From: Bacillus sp. AFS015802
GTDB taxonomy: Bacteria > Bacillota > Bacilli > Bacillales > Bacillaceae_B
Assembly: GCF_002561455.1 (NCBI RefSeq)
Contig: NZ_NTUP01000003.1
Span: 76,308 to 140,307 of the forward strand
Reading direction: 5' to 3'
DNA length: 64,000 bases
How positions within the stretch are numbered: position 1 is the stretch's first letter; each line of letters opens with the position of its first letter. Below are positions 15,483-24,824 of the stretch, in pieces. Below the pieces are notes generated by a model. It did no database searches, had not been told where the DNA came from, and saw only the letters and a program-made list of their open reading frames with translations. Both the position numbers and the translations under genes were made by a program.

Positions 15483-15508
15483 AAGGCAGCCACGAGTGGC
15501 TGCCTTCT
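15481..15508. terminator. Rho-independent terminator between ypeQ and cspD
   Basis: AAGGCAGCCAC pairs with GTGGCTGCCTT around GA, followed by CTATG; loose T content on the plus strand and AAAAGG-flanked on the other, so it may serve both convergent genes. Confidence 0.7.
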
Positions 15509-15533
15509 ATGCTTGATCTATTGGTTTGTACGA

Positions 15534-15734
15534 TTATAATTTAACTACGTTTGCTGCTTGTGGTCCGCGATTTCCTTCCACTACATCGAAAGAAACTTCT
15601 TGACCTTCTTCTAATGATTTGAATCCTTCACCTTGAATCGCTGAGAAGTGTACGAATACATCGTCTCCACCTTCAACTTCGATGAATCCAAAACCTTTTT
15701 CGTTGTTGAACCATTTTACTTTACCATTTTGCAT
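15534..15734 (-). CDS. cspD: Cold shock protein
   Basis: 66-residue OB-fold cold-shock protein that binds single-stranded RNA/DNA as an RNA chaperone. RNP1 KGFGFIEV and RNP2 VFVHFSAI are intact. Start at ATG 15734 follows TAGGAGG. The symbol follows position next to ypeQ as in B. subtilis. A leader of about 114 nt separates it from its promoter. Confidence 0.92.
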   Translation of the reverse strand: MQNGKVKWFNNEKGFGFIEVEGGDDVFVHFSAIQGEGFKSLEEGQEVSFDVVEGNRGPQAANVVKL

Positions 15735-15854
15735 GTTAGAATCCTCCTAAATCGTTCAAGCACGTTTGTGCCTCTGGAAAATAGTTTTCACGAAATGAAT
15801 GACTTTCATGGCTTGACAATAAGCATAAAAATCATACAATTCAATGATGTCTTA

Positions 15855-15883
15855 ACTATACAATATGACGATTTTCGAGTCAA
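15855..15883 (-). promoter_or_regulatory. Sigma-A promoter of cspD
   Basis: On the minus strand TTGACT (15883-15878), 17 bases, TATAGT (15860-15855). Transcription should start near 15848, leaving a leader of about 114 nt that includes a GCAC-AAAC-GTGC hairpin near 15755-15766. Long leaders are usual for cold-shock genes. Confidence 0.65.
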
Positions 15884-16030
15884 CATTCGTCATTTTTTTA
15901 TGAAAATGTGTTTCTCGATTTCATTTTTTCGATGAATAGGGAGAGGCTTGGCGTTCGTTGTGCGGGTTGTATTCATTCGGTAGTTATAGTAAACTTTTAA
16001 TGATATTTATGGGAATTTGGAGGGTAAAAG

Positions 16031-16447
16031 ATGCCTACACCAAGTATGGAAGATTATATCGAACAGATTTATATGTTAATTGAGAACAAAGGTTATGCCA
16101 GAGTATCGGATATAGCGGAAGCTTTATCTGTCCACCCCTCCTCAGTTACCAAAATGGTGCAGAAGTTAGATAAGGACGATTATCTTATTTATGAGAAATA
16201 CCGCGGGCTCGTTCTGACTCCAAAGGGAAACAAAGTAGGAAAGCGTTTAGTATATAGACATGAATTATTAGAGCAATTCCTTCGTGTCATTGGAGTGAAA
16301 GAAGAGAATATCTACGAAGACGTGGAAGGAATCGAACACCATCTCAGCTGGGATTCCATTGATCGTATCGGGGATCTCGTTCAGTTCTTTGATGAAGAAA
16401 AGGACCGGGTGGAAGACCTCAGGACCATTCAAAATCGCAGCGAATAA
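16031..16447 (+). CDS. mntR: Manganese-responsive repressor
   Basis: 138-residue DtxR-family transcription factor. The winged helix (residues 1-70) carries recognition helix [14 protein letters not shown], and the Mn ligands Asp8 and Glu11 (MEDYIEQ), a His in YRHELLEQ, and the EGIEHHLS cluster are all present. It represses Mn2+ importers and controls exporters when Mn2+ is bound. ATG follows TTGGAGGG. Monocistronic, ending in a terminator. Confidence 0.95.
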   Translation: MPTPSMEDYIEQIYMLIENKGYARVSDIAEALSVHPSSVTKMVQKLDKDDYLIYEKYRGLVLTPKGNKVGKRLVYRHELLEQFLRVIGVKEENIYEDVEGIEHHLSWDSIDRIGDLVQFFDEEKDRVEDLRTIQNRSE

Positions 16448-16488
16448 CATTACTTTCTCACATGCTGACAGAAAATGACGCACACGGT

Positions 16489-16522
16489 AAAAGGACTTTC
16501 ATAGTAGATGAAAGTCCTTTTT
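16489..16522. terminator. Rho-independent terminator
   Basis: AAAAGGACTTTCAT pairs perfectly with ATGAAAGTCCTTTT around AGTAG, with T tracts. It serves mntR and probably the convergent DUF3892 gene. Confidence 0.92.
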
Positions 16523-16540
16523 ACATGGGTGGTATGACCT

Positions 16541-16759
16541 TTAGAATATGGAAGGATAGTCGTTAAAGCTTCCATCCTGAACTGAAAGACTGGATAACTC
16601 CGCTTCTCCCCATTCGTTTTCATTGAGTGTGACGCCCTGAAGTAAACCTTCGGAAGCTTCCAATACGGCTTTCCGGTAGGAGATGATACGGCCGGAAGAT
16701 GTTTGAAAGCTTATAATGTCTCCTTGATAATTCCGCTGGACCTTAGAAATTTCCTCCAT
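16541..16759 (-). CDS. DUF3892 family protein
   Basis: 72-residue protein whose pattern (I.KVQRNYQGDI..FQTSSGR..SY..AVLEASEGLLQGV) fits DUF3892, a family of short beta-rich proteins of unknown role. Convergent with mntR; ATG behind GGGTGA. Confidence 0.7.
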   Translation of the reverse strand: MEEISKVQRNYQGDIISFQTSSGRIISYRKAVLEASEGLLQGVTLNENEWGEAELSSLSVQDGSFNDYPSIF

Positions 16760-16953
16760 ATAGATTCACCCTTCCTGATTAAAATATAGAAATAGTATGG
16801 ACCAATCGGAAGGAAAACATAATCTAAAGGGAATAGGTTTACATAATAATATTATTTGTTTTATATCTCTGATATCGTTTCACCATAAAAGAAGGATTTC
16901 AGAGGATGGATTGAGAATAGAGAACAGAATAGAAAAAATGTTGAGGTGTACAT

Positions 16954-17628
16954 ATGAAAAGTTCAGAATGGCATACCAGTGCCAAAACCCGTTGGGAAGA
17001 TAATGCAGATCATTGGCATTCAAAGAGTGTCGATATGTGGACAGCTGGAAGCAGAAAGGCCGTCATCCCTTTTTTTGTTAAATATATAGGCGATGCACGG
17101 ACTGTTGCGGACCTGGGGTGTGGCGACGGATATGGATCTTATCTTCTGTATGAAAAAGGATTTGCTGTCACAGGGATGGATTTCTCGAAAAAGATGGTGG
17201 AGATCGCGAAGAAGCAGGAAAGGGGAAACTTGTCATTTGTTCAAGGAGACTTGCGCTCTCTTCCCTTCCAGGATGAGCAATTTGATGCGGTCATGGCGAT
17301 AAACTCAGTAGAATGGACGGAATATCCGCTTCATACATTGAACGAGATTGAAAGGGTAGTGGATAAGGATGGATATATTTGTATCGGTCTCTTAGGACCT
17401 ACTGCTCACCCCAGGGAGAATGCCTATCCCCGTCTTCATGGAGAAGAGGCAATATGTAATACGATGATGCCTTGGGAATTGGAAATGCTGGCACGTGATA
17501 AAGGATGGAAGAAGATCGGGGAAGACTGGGTATACAAAAAAGGTGTGAAGCCTTCATTGACAGATCCGCTTTCAAATGAATTGAAACAGGCTTTGACGTT
17601 TATGACGCTGTTTATGTTTCAGAAATAA
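16954..17628 (+). CDS. Class I SAM-dependent methyltransferase
   Basis: 224-residue soluble enzyme with Rossmann-type SAM fold. Motif I is VADLGCGDGYGS, followed by acidic VTGMDFS (ribose binding), QGDLRSLPF and FDAVMAINSVEW. It falls in the methyltransf_11 class (YodH/UbiE-like), substrate unknown. ATG follows GAGGTG. Flanked by a hairpin shared with the convergent ugtP. Confidence 0.82.
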   Translation: MKSSEWHTSAKTRWEDNADHWHSKSVDMWTAGSRKAVIPFFVKYIGDARTVADLGCGDGYGSYLLYEKGFAVTGMDFSKKMVEIAKKQERGNLSFVQGDLRSLPFQDEQFDAVMAINSVEWTEYPLHTLNEIERVVDKDGYICIGLLGPTAHPRENAYPRLHGEEAICNTMMPWELEMLARDKGWKKIGEDWVYKKGVKPSLTDPLSNELKQALTFMTLFMFQK

Positions 17629-17631
17629 AGC

Positions 17632-17664
17632 AAATGATCGGTCCTCAGTGGATCGATCATTTCT
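17632..17664. terminator. Candidate bidirectional terminator
   Basis: AAATGATCG pairs with CGATCATTT around a 13-base loop between two convergent genes. T runs are short, so efficiency is uncertain. Confidence 0.55.
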
Positions 17665-17673
17665 CCTTGTCCG

Positions 17674-18813
17674 TCAACCCTCCCTTCCTCTTTGAAGCTT
17701 ATCAATACTACTCTTATAGTCATGACGAAGAATGTCCTGTACGATCGATGTGCATGCATGTTCTTTGTAGACAGAATATACTTTTCCTGATAATGAATCT
17801 CTGGTATTTTTATCATATAAACAACGATACAGGTTTTGCAGGAAGTCATCCTGGGTTACATAAGATAGTGCCGCCCCCTGCCTCAGAAAGTAGTTGGCAT
17901 TCTCATTTTCCTGACCGGGAGCCGGCTTGAAAATGATGGTCGGTAGCTTAAATGACGCTGCTTCTGTTAAAGAGAGGGCACCGGACTTTGTCACTAAACA
18001 ATCTGTTAGTGAGTATAGTTTCTCGATCCGAGACACATATCCAAAAATATGGACATTAGGGCTTTTGATCGTTTTCTTCAGATAGGAATAGAGCTGCTCA
18101 TTCCTCCCACATACAACGGCGGCCTGGATGCGGGGGTCTTTTGATAAAGTAGCCAGAATCGGCTCGACATTGGGGATCAATCCGAGACCGCCCCCCATCA
18201 ATGTCACGGTTTTCCGGGTCTTTGAAAGACCGAATGATGCATAATGTTTTTCTTTCGTGTACCGGAATCCTGTTCTGACAGGTAAGCCGCTCACAACGAT
18301 TTTGCTCTTTTCCACACCGAAAGAAAGCAGGGTTCTTTTCACATGATCACTTGCCACATAATATTTCTCAATCATGGGATGAATCCACAGCGGGTGCGCG
18401 CAATAATCAGTGATAACGGTATATGTAGGGATGTTAAAGGAAGAGCGCAGGCGTAAATATGGTGCTGCATGAAGCGGGAAAGTCGTTATAATGAAGGATG
18501 GTGAATAGGTTTCGACTAGTTTCAACAGCCTTTTCTTTCCAAGGTGCTGATAAAAATAACTTAACCCTTTTGAGGAAAGTTTGTCGGTTCCATAATAAAA
18601 GGCTTTGTAAAAAGGAGTACCTAATTTAGAATGACCCTTTTTCAATAAACTCTGGGCTAAAGAGTGAATGGCGGGGTAGGCTTCCCCGTATAAGTCACAA
18701 ATGTACACGAGATGACCTTGTCTTTTGAACGTCTCAGCAAGGGTTATGGCCGTCTGTACATGTCCTTCACCAAAATGTGCGGTCAAAATGAGAATGGGCT
18801 TTTCGTGTTTCAA
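17674..18813 (-). CDS. ugtP: Diacylglycerol beta-glucosyltransferase (processive glucolipid synthase)
   Basis: 379-residue GT28-type glycosyltransferase that transfers glucose from UDP-glucose to diacylglycerol, making mono- and diglucosyl-DAG, the anchor of lipoteichoic acid; in B. subtilis it also links nutrition to cell size. Seen: N-terminal MGDG-synthase domain (ILTAHFGEGHVQTA), HAAPYLR, LMGGGLGL, and the UDP-binding TKSGALSLTEAA with FKPAPGQENENA. TTG at 18813 follows GGGGGA and gives the family length (382 in B. subtilis). The open frame upstream would overlap the divergent fhs. Confidence 0.88.
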   Translation of the reverse strand: MKHEKPILILTAHFGEGHVQTAITLAETFKRQGHLVYICDLYGEAYPAIHSLAQSLLKKGHSKLGTPFYKAFYYGTDKLSSKGLSYFYQHLGKKRLLKLVETYSPSFIITTFPLHAAPYLRLRSSFNIPTYTVITDYCAHPLWIHPMIEKYYVASDHVKRTLLSFGVEKSKIVVSGLPVRTGFRYTKEKHYASFGLSKTRKTVTLMGGGLGLIPNVEPILATLSKDPRIQAAVVCGRNEQLYSYLKKTIKSPNVHIFGYVSRIEKLYSLTDCLVTKSGALSLTEAASFKLPTIIFKPAPGQENENANYFLRQGAALSYVTQDDFLQNLYRCLYDKNTRDSLSGKVYSVYKEHACTSIVQDILRHDYKSSIDKLQRGREG

Positions 18814-19002
18814 TTGAATTCCCCCGATCAATGGCAGATTCAAGCAAAAGAATTGATTTATAGTGTAAAATAGAGAAACACTATAATGTAAGATTACAAA
18901 CAGATTGTAAATGCAGTTTAAGGATAAACATTCTTTTTTGTAAAAATTGTACTCACACGGTGTTGACCGTTCAGTAAATACGAAACCAAGAAGGTGATTC
19001 TC

Positions 19003-20694
19003 TTGACAACGACGAAGAAGAAAGTGAAATCGGATATTGAGATCGCTCAGCAATCAACGCTGATGCCGATCAATGATATTGCCGCACGTATCGGTCTCAA
19101 CCAGGATGACATGGAGCTATACGGCAAATACAAAGGGAAAATATCCTATGAAGCGATACATAAACTAAATGACCGTCCCCACGGGAAGCTGATTCTTGTC
19201 ACTTCGATCAACCCGACCCCTGCCGGTGAAGGTAAGTCCACTGTGACTGTGGGCCTTGGGGATGCTTTAAACCGGCTGAATAAAAACGCGATGATTGCCA
19301 TGAGGGAGCCTTCACTGGGTCCGACGATGGGAATCAAGGGAGGGGCCACAGGGGGAGGATACTCGCAGGTTCTCCCCATGGAAGATATCAACCTCCATTT
19401 CACAGGGGATATCCATGCCATATCCACAGCCAACAATGCTTTGTCCGCACTGCTGGATAATCATATTCATCAAGGAAACGAGTTGAACATCGACCAGAGA
19501 AGAGTGGTGTGGAAGCGCGCAGTCGATATGAATGACCGTGCACTACGACAAATCATCGTCGGCCTGGGTGGCCCGGTTCAAGGGGTGCCACGGGAGGACG
19601 GGTTTGATATAACGGTCGCATCAGAGATCATGGCTGTTCTATGTTTATCCCATAGTATAGGTGAATTAAAACAAAAACTGGGCCGTATGGTCGTCGCTTA
19701 TAACTCGTCAAGACAGCCGGTAACCGTTAGAGACCTTGGAGCGGAAGGAGCATTGACTTTATTGCTGAAGGATGCACTGAAGCCTAATCTCGTGCAGACC
19801 ATCGAGCATTCACCTGCCCTTATCCACGGAGGGCCATTTGCGAATATTGCACACGGATGCAATAGCGTCATGGCAACAAAGACAGCTTTGAAGCTTGCAG
19901 ATTATGTGGTGACTGAATCTGGATTCGGCGCAGACTTAGGAGCGGAAAAATTCCTCAATATCAAGTCCCGGGCTGCAGACATAGCCCCTGATGCCATTGT
20001 TCTTGTTGCCACCATCCGTGCCTTGAAAATGCATGGCGGTCAACCGAAGAAGGACCTTCAAACCGAGGATATTCAAGCACTTGAAAAGGGCTTGTCGAAT
20101 TTAAGGAAGCACATGGATACATTGGAGCAATTCAATGTTCCTTATGTCATTGCCGTCAACCGGTTCATCACAGACAGTGATAGGGAAATCGCCTCGTTGA
20201 TCAAGTGGTGTGAAAATCAGGATGCAAAAGTATCACTGACCGATGTCTGGGCGAAAGGCGGGGAAGGTGGAATCGATTTAGCAGAGAAGGTATTACATGA
20301 GATAGAAAAGAACCAGAAGGTATTTTCGCCTCTTTATGAGCTCTCTGAATCCCTTCAAACGAAAATCGAGACCATTGCGAAGAAAGTATACGGGGCAAGT
20401 AAAATAGAATACACGGTTAAAGCAAGAAAACAGCTGAAGGAATTTGAAGAACATGGCTGGGGCGATCTGCCCGTCTGTATGGCCAAGACACAGTACTCCC
20501 TCTCTGATGACCCGGCAAAACTCGGTCGACCGGAGAATTTCACCATCACGATACGGGAGCTGAAGCCGAAGATCGGGGCTGGATTCATCGTTGCCCTGAC
20601 AGGAGAAGTGATGACGATGCCGGGACTTCCGAAAAAACCGGCTGCATTCGGGATGGATGTAGATGAAGAAGGCCGGGCAATCGGACTGTTTTAA
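19003..20694 (+). CDS. fhs: Formate--tetrahydrofolate ligase
   Basis: 563-residue enzyme making 10-formyl-THF from formate, THF and ATP. The ATP-binding loop [14 protein letters not shown] and the following [20 protein letters not shown] are diagnostic; [10 protein letters not shown] closes the protein as usual. The TTG at 19003 follows AAGAAGGTG; a GTG at 18994 falls inside that ribosome site. It feeds the same one-carbon pool used by the thyA/dfrA pair at 29-30 kb. Divergent from ugtP across 189 bases. Confidence 0.95.
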   Translation: MTTTKKKVKSDIEIAQQSTLMPINDIAARIGLNQDDMELYGKYKGKISYEAIHKLNDRPHGKLILVTSINPTPAGEGKSTVTVGLGDALNRLNKNAMIAMREPSLGPTMGIKGGATGGGYSQVLPMEDINLHFTGDIHAISTANNALSALLDNHIHQGNELNIDQRRVVWKRAVDMNDRALRQIIVGLGGPVQGVPREDGFDITVASEIMAVLCLSHSIGELKQKLGRMVVAYNSSRQPVTVRDLGAEGALTLLLKDALKPNLVQTIEHSPALIHGGPFANIAHGCNSVMATKTALKLADYVVTESGFGADLGAEKFLNIKSRAADIAPDAIVLVATIRALKMHGGQPKKDLQTEDIQALEKGLSNLRKHMDTLEQFNVPYVIAVNRFITDSDREIASLIKWCENQDAKVSLTDVWAKGGEGGIDLAEKVLHEIEKNQKVFSPLYELSESLQTKIETIAKKVYGASKIEYTVKARKQLKEFEEHGWGDLPVCMAKTQYSLSDDPAKLGRPENFTITIRELKPKIGAGFIVALTGEVMTMPGLPKKPAAFGMDVDEEGRAIGLF

Positions 20695-20721
20695 TCACTT
20701 TAAAGGGAAGGGGAGAAGGAT

Positions 20722-21219
20722 ATGTTTGACCCGACAGCCTTTGATAACTTAAAGGTAATCTTTGAAGGGGCGGTCTACGATCTTGATTTGACAGGGGATA
20801 TTCAAATACTCGACCGCAAGGACTTGTTTGATTTCGCCCATTATGAACGCTGTTATCAAATTCGATATTCACTGCCTTATCATAAATCACTTTCGATAGA
20901 GTTTCACCTGAAGGCGGATATGGGCCATTTCCTGGCAGAAAGAAAGATGATGACCGAAAAGAATACGGCAGGTGCTGACATCGTCATCGTCTATAAAGGC
21001 GATGAAAAGCTGCATCTTAGCCGACAGTTCCTGGAAGAAGCCTGGGGTAATGATAAGTATTGGGAATGGAAAGAAGTGAACTCTTCTATGAAACCCACTT
21101 CCTATGAAGGAATCTTAACCTTTAATCGGGTGATCACAGAGGAAATGGTGGATGATGTACTTCAGATGATCTCTTTCACTGTTGAGACACTCCGAGAGCT
21201 TGAGCGAAAGGACTTCTAG
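20722..21219 (+). CDS. Conserved hypothetical protein
   Basis: 165-residue soluble acidic protein, MFDPTAFDNLKVIFEGAVYD at its start, with no signal, membrane helix or recognised motif. It follows fhs by 27 bases behind a strong AAGGGAAGGGGAG site and is probably co-transcribed. Predicted mixed alpha/beta. I do not recognise the family. Confidence 0.7.
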   Translation: MFDPTAFDNLKVIFEGAVYDLDLTGDIQILDRKDLFDFAHYERCYQIRYSLPYHKSLSIEFHLKADMGHFLAERKMMTEKNTAGADIVIVYKGDEKLHLSRQFLEEAWGNDKYWEWKEVNSSMKPTSYEGILTFNRVITEEMVDDVLQMISFTVETLRELERKDF

Positions 21220-21262
21220 TAGGGAAAAGAGTTCATATATATAGAAAAAAGGGGATTTCACA

Positions 21263-22120
21263 ATGAGAATAGCATGGGTTACAGATAGCACAGCATTTGT
21301 TCCAAATGGTTCGAAGAGTGGGGAAAACGACATATATGTTGTTCCGATGAGCATACTGTTTGGGGAGCGTGAGTATCAGGACGGCATAGACTTGTCTCCG
21401 GAAGAATTGTTTGCGAAGTTAAGGGAGGAAAAGGTTGAAGTGAAAACCTCCCAGCCTTCGATCGGTACGTTCAAGGAATTATTCGAACAATTGGCAAGGG
21501 ACTATGACTATATCTTTTCCATCCATGTGTCGTCTCATTTCAGCGGGACCTATTCCTCTGCCCATCAGGCTGCAGAGCTATTAAAGGATACGATTCCGAA
21601 CATCATTTGCATCGATTCAAAAATTCTGTCCAACCCTTTGACAGAATTGATTCAATATGGACAACGTTTAGTGAAAGAAGGAAAAGAACCGCTGCGAATA
21701 AAGGAAGCGATTGAGCATAAGATTACTTCCTGTGAGACGTACGTGATGGTAGGGAGTCTTGAACAGCTTCATAAAAGTGGAAGGATGGGTGGTCTGTCAT
21801 TCTTCCTGGGAAGCGTTCTGAAAATAAAGCCCATGCTTTCCATTGAAGATGGTAAGCTTGAAGTGAAGGACAAGGTAAGAAGTATAAAAAAGGGCTTAGA
21901 CAGCATGATCCGGCGGCTGGATCTCGCTCTCGCCGAGAGGACGATTGCGAAAGTCTCTGTATTGCACGGGTTAAATCGGGAAGAGGCCATGGATTGGATG
22001 GAACAGTTGCAAGAGATGTATCCCCAAATTGAATTTGGGGCATACCCTTTGGGAGCAGTGATCGGCGTGCATGCAGGTGAGAACACCATCGGTATAAGCT
22101 GGTTTGCGGAAAACGAATGA
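21263..22120 (+). CDS. DegV family fatty-acid-binding protein
   Basis: 285-residue EDD-fold protein. The N-terminal VTDSTAFV loop, TSQPSIGTF and HVSSHFSGTYSSA are the lipid-binding signatures; GSLEQLHKSGRMG and the late HAGENTIG complete the family. DegV/FakB proteins hold a fatty acid for phosphorylation by FakA. No fakA is present here. It is one of two DegV genes in the window (the other at 33368). ATG behind AAAAGGGG. Confidence 0.9.
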   Translation: MRIAWVTDSTAFVPNGSKSGENDIYVVPMSILFGEREYQDGIDLSPEELFAKLREEKVEVKTSQPSIGTFKELFEQLARDYDYIFSIHVSSHFSGTYSSAHQAAELLKDTIPNIICIDSKILSNPLTELIQYGQRLVKEGKEPLRIKEAIEHKITSCETYVMVGSLEQLHKSGRMGGLSFFLGSVLKIKPMLSIEDGKLEVKDKVRSIKKGLDSMIRRLDLALAERTIAKVSVLHGLNREEAMDWMEQLQEMYPQIEFGAYPLGAVIGVHAGENTIGISWFAENE

Positions 22121-22128
22121 AATGGACA

Positions 22129-22171
22129 AAAAAAGGAGTGATGTGATGAATCAGGCATCCACTCCTTTTTA
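22129..22171 (+). terminator. Rho-independent terminator after degV-like gene
   Basis: AAAAAGGAGTG pairs with CACTCCTTTTT across an 18-base loop, T run included. Confidence 0.8.
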
Positions 22172-22218
22172 TTCTGATAAAAGAATATCTTTGGTACAAT
22201 GGAAGAGAAGGTGGAAAT

Positions 22219-22863
22219 ATGGAGCGAAAAGAACTGGACCAAATCATCGATTATTTAAAAACTGAATACATAGGTGAATCGACGGGCCATGATTGGTATC
22301 ATTTAGACCGGGTGAGGAAACAGGCGCTTAGAATTGCAAGGGAAGAACAGGTTTCCCGTACATATATCATTGAACTGGCCTCATTGCTTCACGATGTGCC
22401 GGACGATAAGTTCGTGGAAGAAGAAGAAGGAAAGAAAAAGCTGGATCATATACTTTCCGGCCTTTCAATCAATGAAAGTGATAAAGCGTTATTGAAATCA
22501 ATCATCTATTCCATATCCTATAAGGGCGGTCATGAAGCAGAATTGACGACGATCGAAGCGAAAATTGTAAGAGACGCCGATCGCCTGGATGCCATGGGGG
22601 CCATCGGGATCGCCAGGACGTTTGCTTATGGAGGCAGAAAAGGCAGATCAATGTACAATCCGGATTTTCAGGTAAGGGCCGAAATGACCCTGGAGGAATA
22701 TAGAAATGGGGATAGTTCCAGTATCCATCATTTTCATGAGAAATTACTGAAGCTGAAAGACTTGATGTGTACGGAAACGGGCAGGGCCATGGCAGAAGAA
22801 CGCCATGACTTCATGCTCCGGTTTCTAGAGCAATTTAATAAAGAATGGACTGGTCAAGAATGA
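22219..22863 (+). CDS. HD-domain phosphohydrolase
   Basis: 214-residue protein of the YedJ/YpgQ HD type. Metal ligands are seen in GHDWYHLDRV (H..H), LLHDVPDD (HD) and VRDADRLDAMG (D). YpgQ of B. subtilis, near ypgR as here, is a dNTP pyrophosphohydrolase, so nucleotide hydrolysis is a reasonable guess. Its stop overlaps the start of the ABC-F gene, indicating coupling. Confidence 0.85.
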   Translation: MERKELDQIIDYLKTEYIGESTGHDWYHLDRVRKQALRIAREEQVSRTYIIELASLLHDVPDDKFVEEEEGKKKLDHILSGLSINESDKALLKSIIYSISYKGGHEAELTTIEAKIVRDADRLDAMGAIGIARTFAYGGRKGRSMYNPDFQVRAEMTLEEYRNGDSSSIHHFHEKLLKLKDLMCTETGRAMAEERHDFMLRFLEQFNKEWTGQE

Positions 22864-24746
22864 GAATGCTAACAGCTGAGAATCTTTCCAAAACCTATGG
22901 AGAGAAAACTCTGTTCCAAGATATATCCTTTTCCATTACGGAAAAAGAAAGAGTCGGACTGATCGGAGTGAACGGTACGGGTAAATCAAGTCTGTTGAAA
23001 CTGATCGCAGGGATGGAAGAATATGATAGCGGAGAACTTTCAAAGCCGAACGACTACCATATTGCCTATCTTCAACAGGAACCTGCCTTTGATGGTGAGC
23101 TGACAGTACTCCAACAAGTATTTCGTGGTGAAGCCAAGGTCATACAGGCGATGAGGGACTATGAAACAACCCTTCTGGAGATGGAGAAGAATCCTGAGAA
23201 CCCCAAGGTGCAGGATGAATTATTCGAAGCTCAAAAACAAATGGATATCCTTAATGCCTGGGACGCAAGCGCGAATGCAAAAGCCATCTTAACCAAGCTT
23301 GGCATCCATGATTTCGGGAAGAGAATGAAAGAACTATCCGGCGGGCAAAAAAAGCGGGTGGCACTGGCCGGCGTCCTCATTGAAACGCCGGACCTGCTTA
23401 TATTGGACGAACCGACCAACCATTTGGATTATCAATCCATCAAGTGGCTGGAGGACTACCTGGGGAAGTATAATGGATCAGTGTTACTCGTGACGCATGA
23501 TCGTTATTTCCTTGATAGGGTCACGAATCGAATCTTTGAATTGGATGGCGGCACCCTGTACTCCTACAAAGGAAATTATGCATCTTTTATTGAAGCTAAA
23601 GCTTCCCGGGAAGAAGTCGAACGCCAATTATCCGAAAAACAGCAAAATCTATACCGGAGAGAGCTTGCATGGATGAGGAGGGGGGCAAAAGCCCGTACTA
23701 CGAAACAAAAGGCCCGCATCCAGCGATTCGAACACTTGGAGGATACAATGTCCTCTGGCCCGTCTAATGGACAGGTTGACATGGCGATTGGGGGCAACCG
23801 TTTGGGCAAACAGGTTTTTGAATTCAAGAACGCGTCAAAACAATTTGAAGACAAGCAGATACTAAACGGGTTCTCTTTTCTGATCAAGCCGAAAGACCGT
23901 ATCGGGATAGTCGGGAAGAACGGAAGCGGTAAATCGACCTTCCTTAATCTCCTTGCAGGTACGGATGAGCTTACCAGAGGTGAATTGATCAAAGGACAGA
24001 CCGTTAAGATCGCTTACTACACCCAGGGCCATGAAGAACTTGATGAAAATATGCGCATGATTGAATATATAAGAGAAGCGGGAGAATATATAACCACGGA
24101 GAAAGGGGAACAAATTTCCGTCACGTCGATGCTTGAGAGATTCCTTTTTCCAATGAGCACACACGGTACGTTGATCCGGAAGCTTTCCGGCGGTGAAAAA
24201 CGAAGACTCTTCCTTTTGAAACTGTTAATGTCAAAGCCAAACGTACTTTTGCTGGATGAGCCTACCAACGATTTGGATACCGAGACCCTCACCGTGCTTG
24301 AAGATTATATCAATGAATTTTCAGGTGTAGTGATCACCGTTTCCCATGACCGCTACTTTCTGGACAAAACCGCAGAGCAGCTGCTTGTATTTAATGGGGA
24401 CGCCCGGATTGATTTCTATTTCGGCGAGTATACGGAGTACCTGGAAAAGAATGAAGCGAAAAGTAAGAAACAGGTGACAGAGCCGGATAAAGAGTCCATA
24501 CCCTTTAAAGAAGTGAAGGAGAAAGAGAAAAAAAGGCTCTCTTATATGGAAAAAAGAGAGTGGGATGAAATTGAAGATAAGATGGCAGGAATTGAAGCAA
24601 AAATAGAAGAAGCGGATGCCGAGCTCCAAAAAGTCGGCAGCAACTTCGAACGGGCACAAGAGTTGATGAAGGAAAGCGAACAGCTCAACGAAGAACTGGA
24701 AAGACTCATTGAGAGGTGGACCTATCTCTCTGAATTTGCCGAATAA
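22860..24746 (+). CDS. ABC-F ATPase (Uup/YfmR type)
   Basis: 628-residue soluble protein with two ABC ATPase domains, an inter-domain linker and no membrane helices. Walker A: GVNGTGKSS and GKNGSGKST; signatures LSGGQKKR and LSGGEKRR; Walker B: LLILDEPTNHLD and VLLLDEPTNDLD. The charged coiled-coil C-terminal tail (about residues 545-628) is typical of Uup/YfmR, translation factors that act at the ribosome on difficult sequences. ATG 22860 overlaps the upstream stop (ATGA); ATG 22866 is an alternative. Confidence 0.9.
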   Translation: MRMLTAENLSKTYGEKTLFQDISFSITEKERVGLIGVNGTGKSSLLKLIAGMEEYDSGELSKPNDYHIAYLQQEPAFDGELTVLQQVFRGEAKVIQAMRDYETTLLEMEKNPENPKVQDELFEAQKQMDILNAWDASANAKAILTKLGIHDFGKRMKELSGGQKKRVALAGVLIETPDLLILDEPTNHLDYQSIKWLEDYLGKYNGSVLLVTHDRYFLDRVTNRIFELDGGTLYSYKGNYASFIEAKASREEVERQLSEKQQNLYRRELAWMRRGAKARTTKQKARIQRFEHLEDTMSSGPSNGQVDMAIGGNRLGKQVFEFKNASKQFEDKQILNGFSFLIKPKDRIGIVGKNGSGKSTFLNLLAGTDELTRGELIKGQTVKIAYYTQGHEELDENMRMIEYIREAGEYITTEKGEQISVTSMLERFLFPMSTHGTLIRKLSGGEKRRLFLLKLLMSKPNVLLLDEPTNDLDTETLTVLEDYINEFSGVVITVSHDRYFLDKTAEQLLVFNGDARIDFYFGEYTEYLEKNEAKSKKQVTEPDKESIPFKEVKEKEKKRLSYMEKREWDEIEDKMAGIEAKIEEADAELQKVGSNFERAQELMKESEQLNEELERLIERWTYLSEFAE

Positions 24747-24824
24747 GTCTCTTTCTTTAAGGCAACAAGGATACTGTGTTAAGATGGAAGGTAATTGAAC
24801 AGTTTAGAGAAAGGGGTAACAGTC

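Noticed and set aside
18814..19002. THF or other folate riboswitch before fhs
   Set aside because: No recognisable conserved core; only a short divergent region with an ordinary ribosome site.
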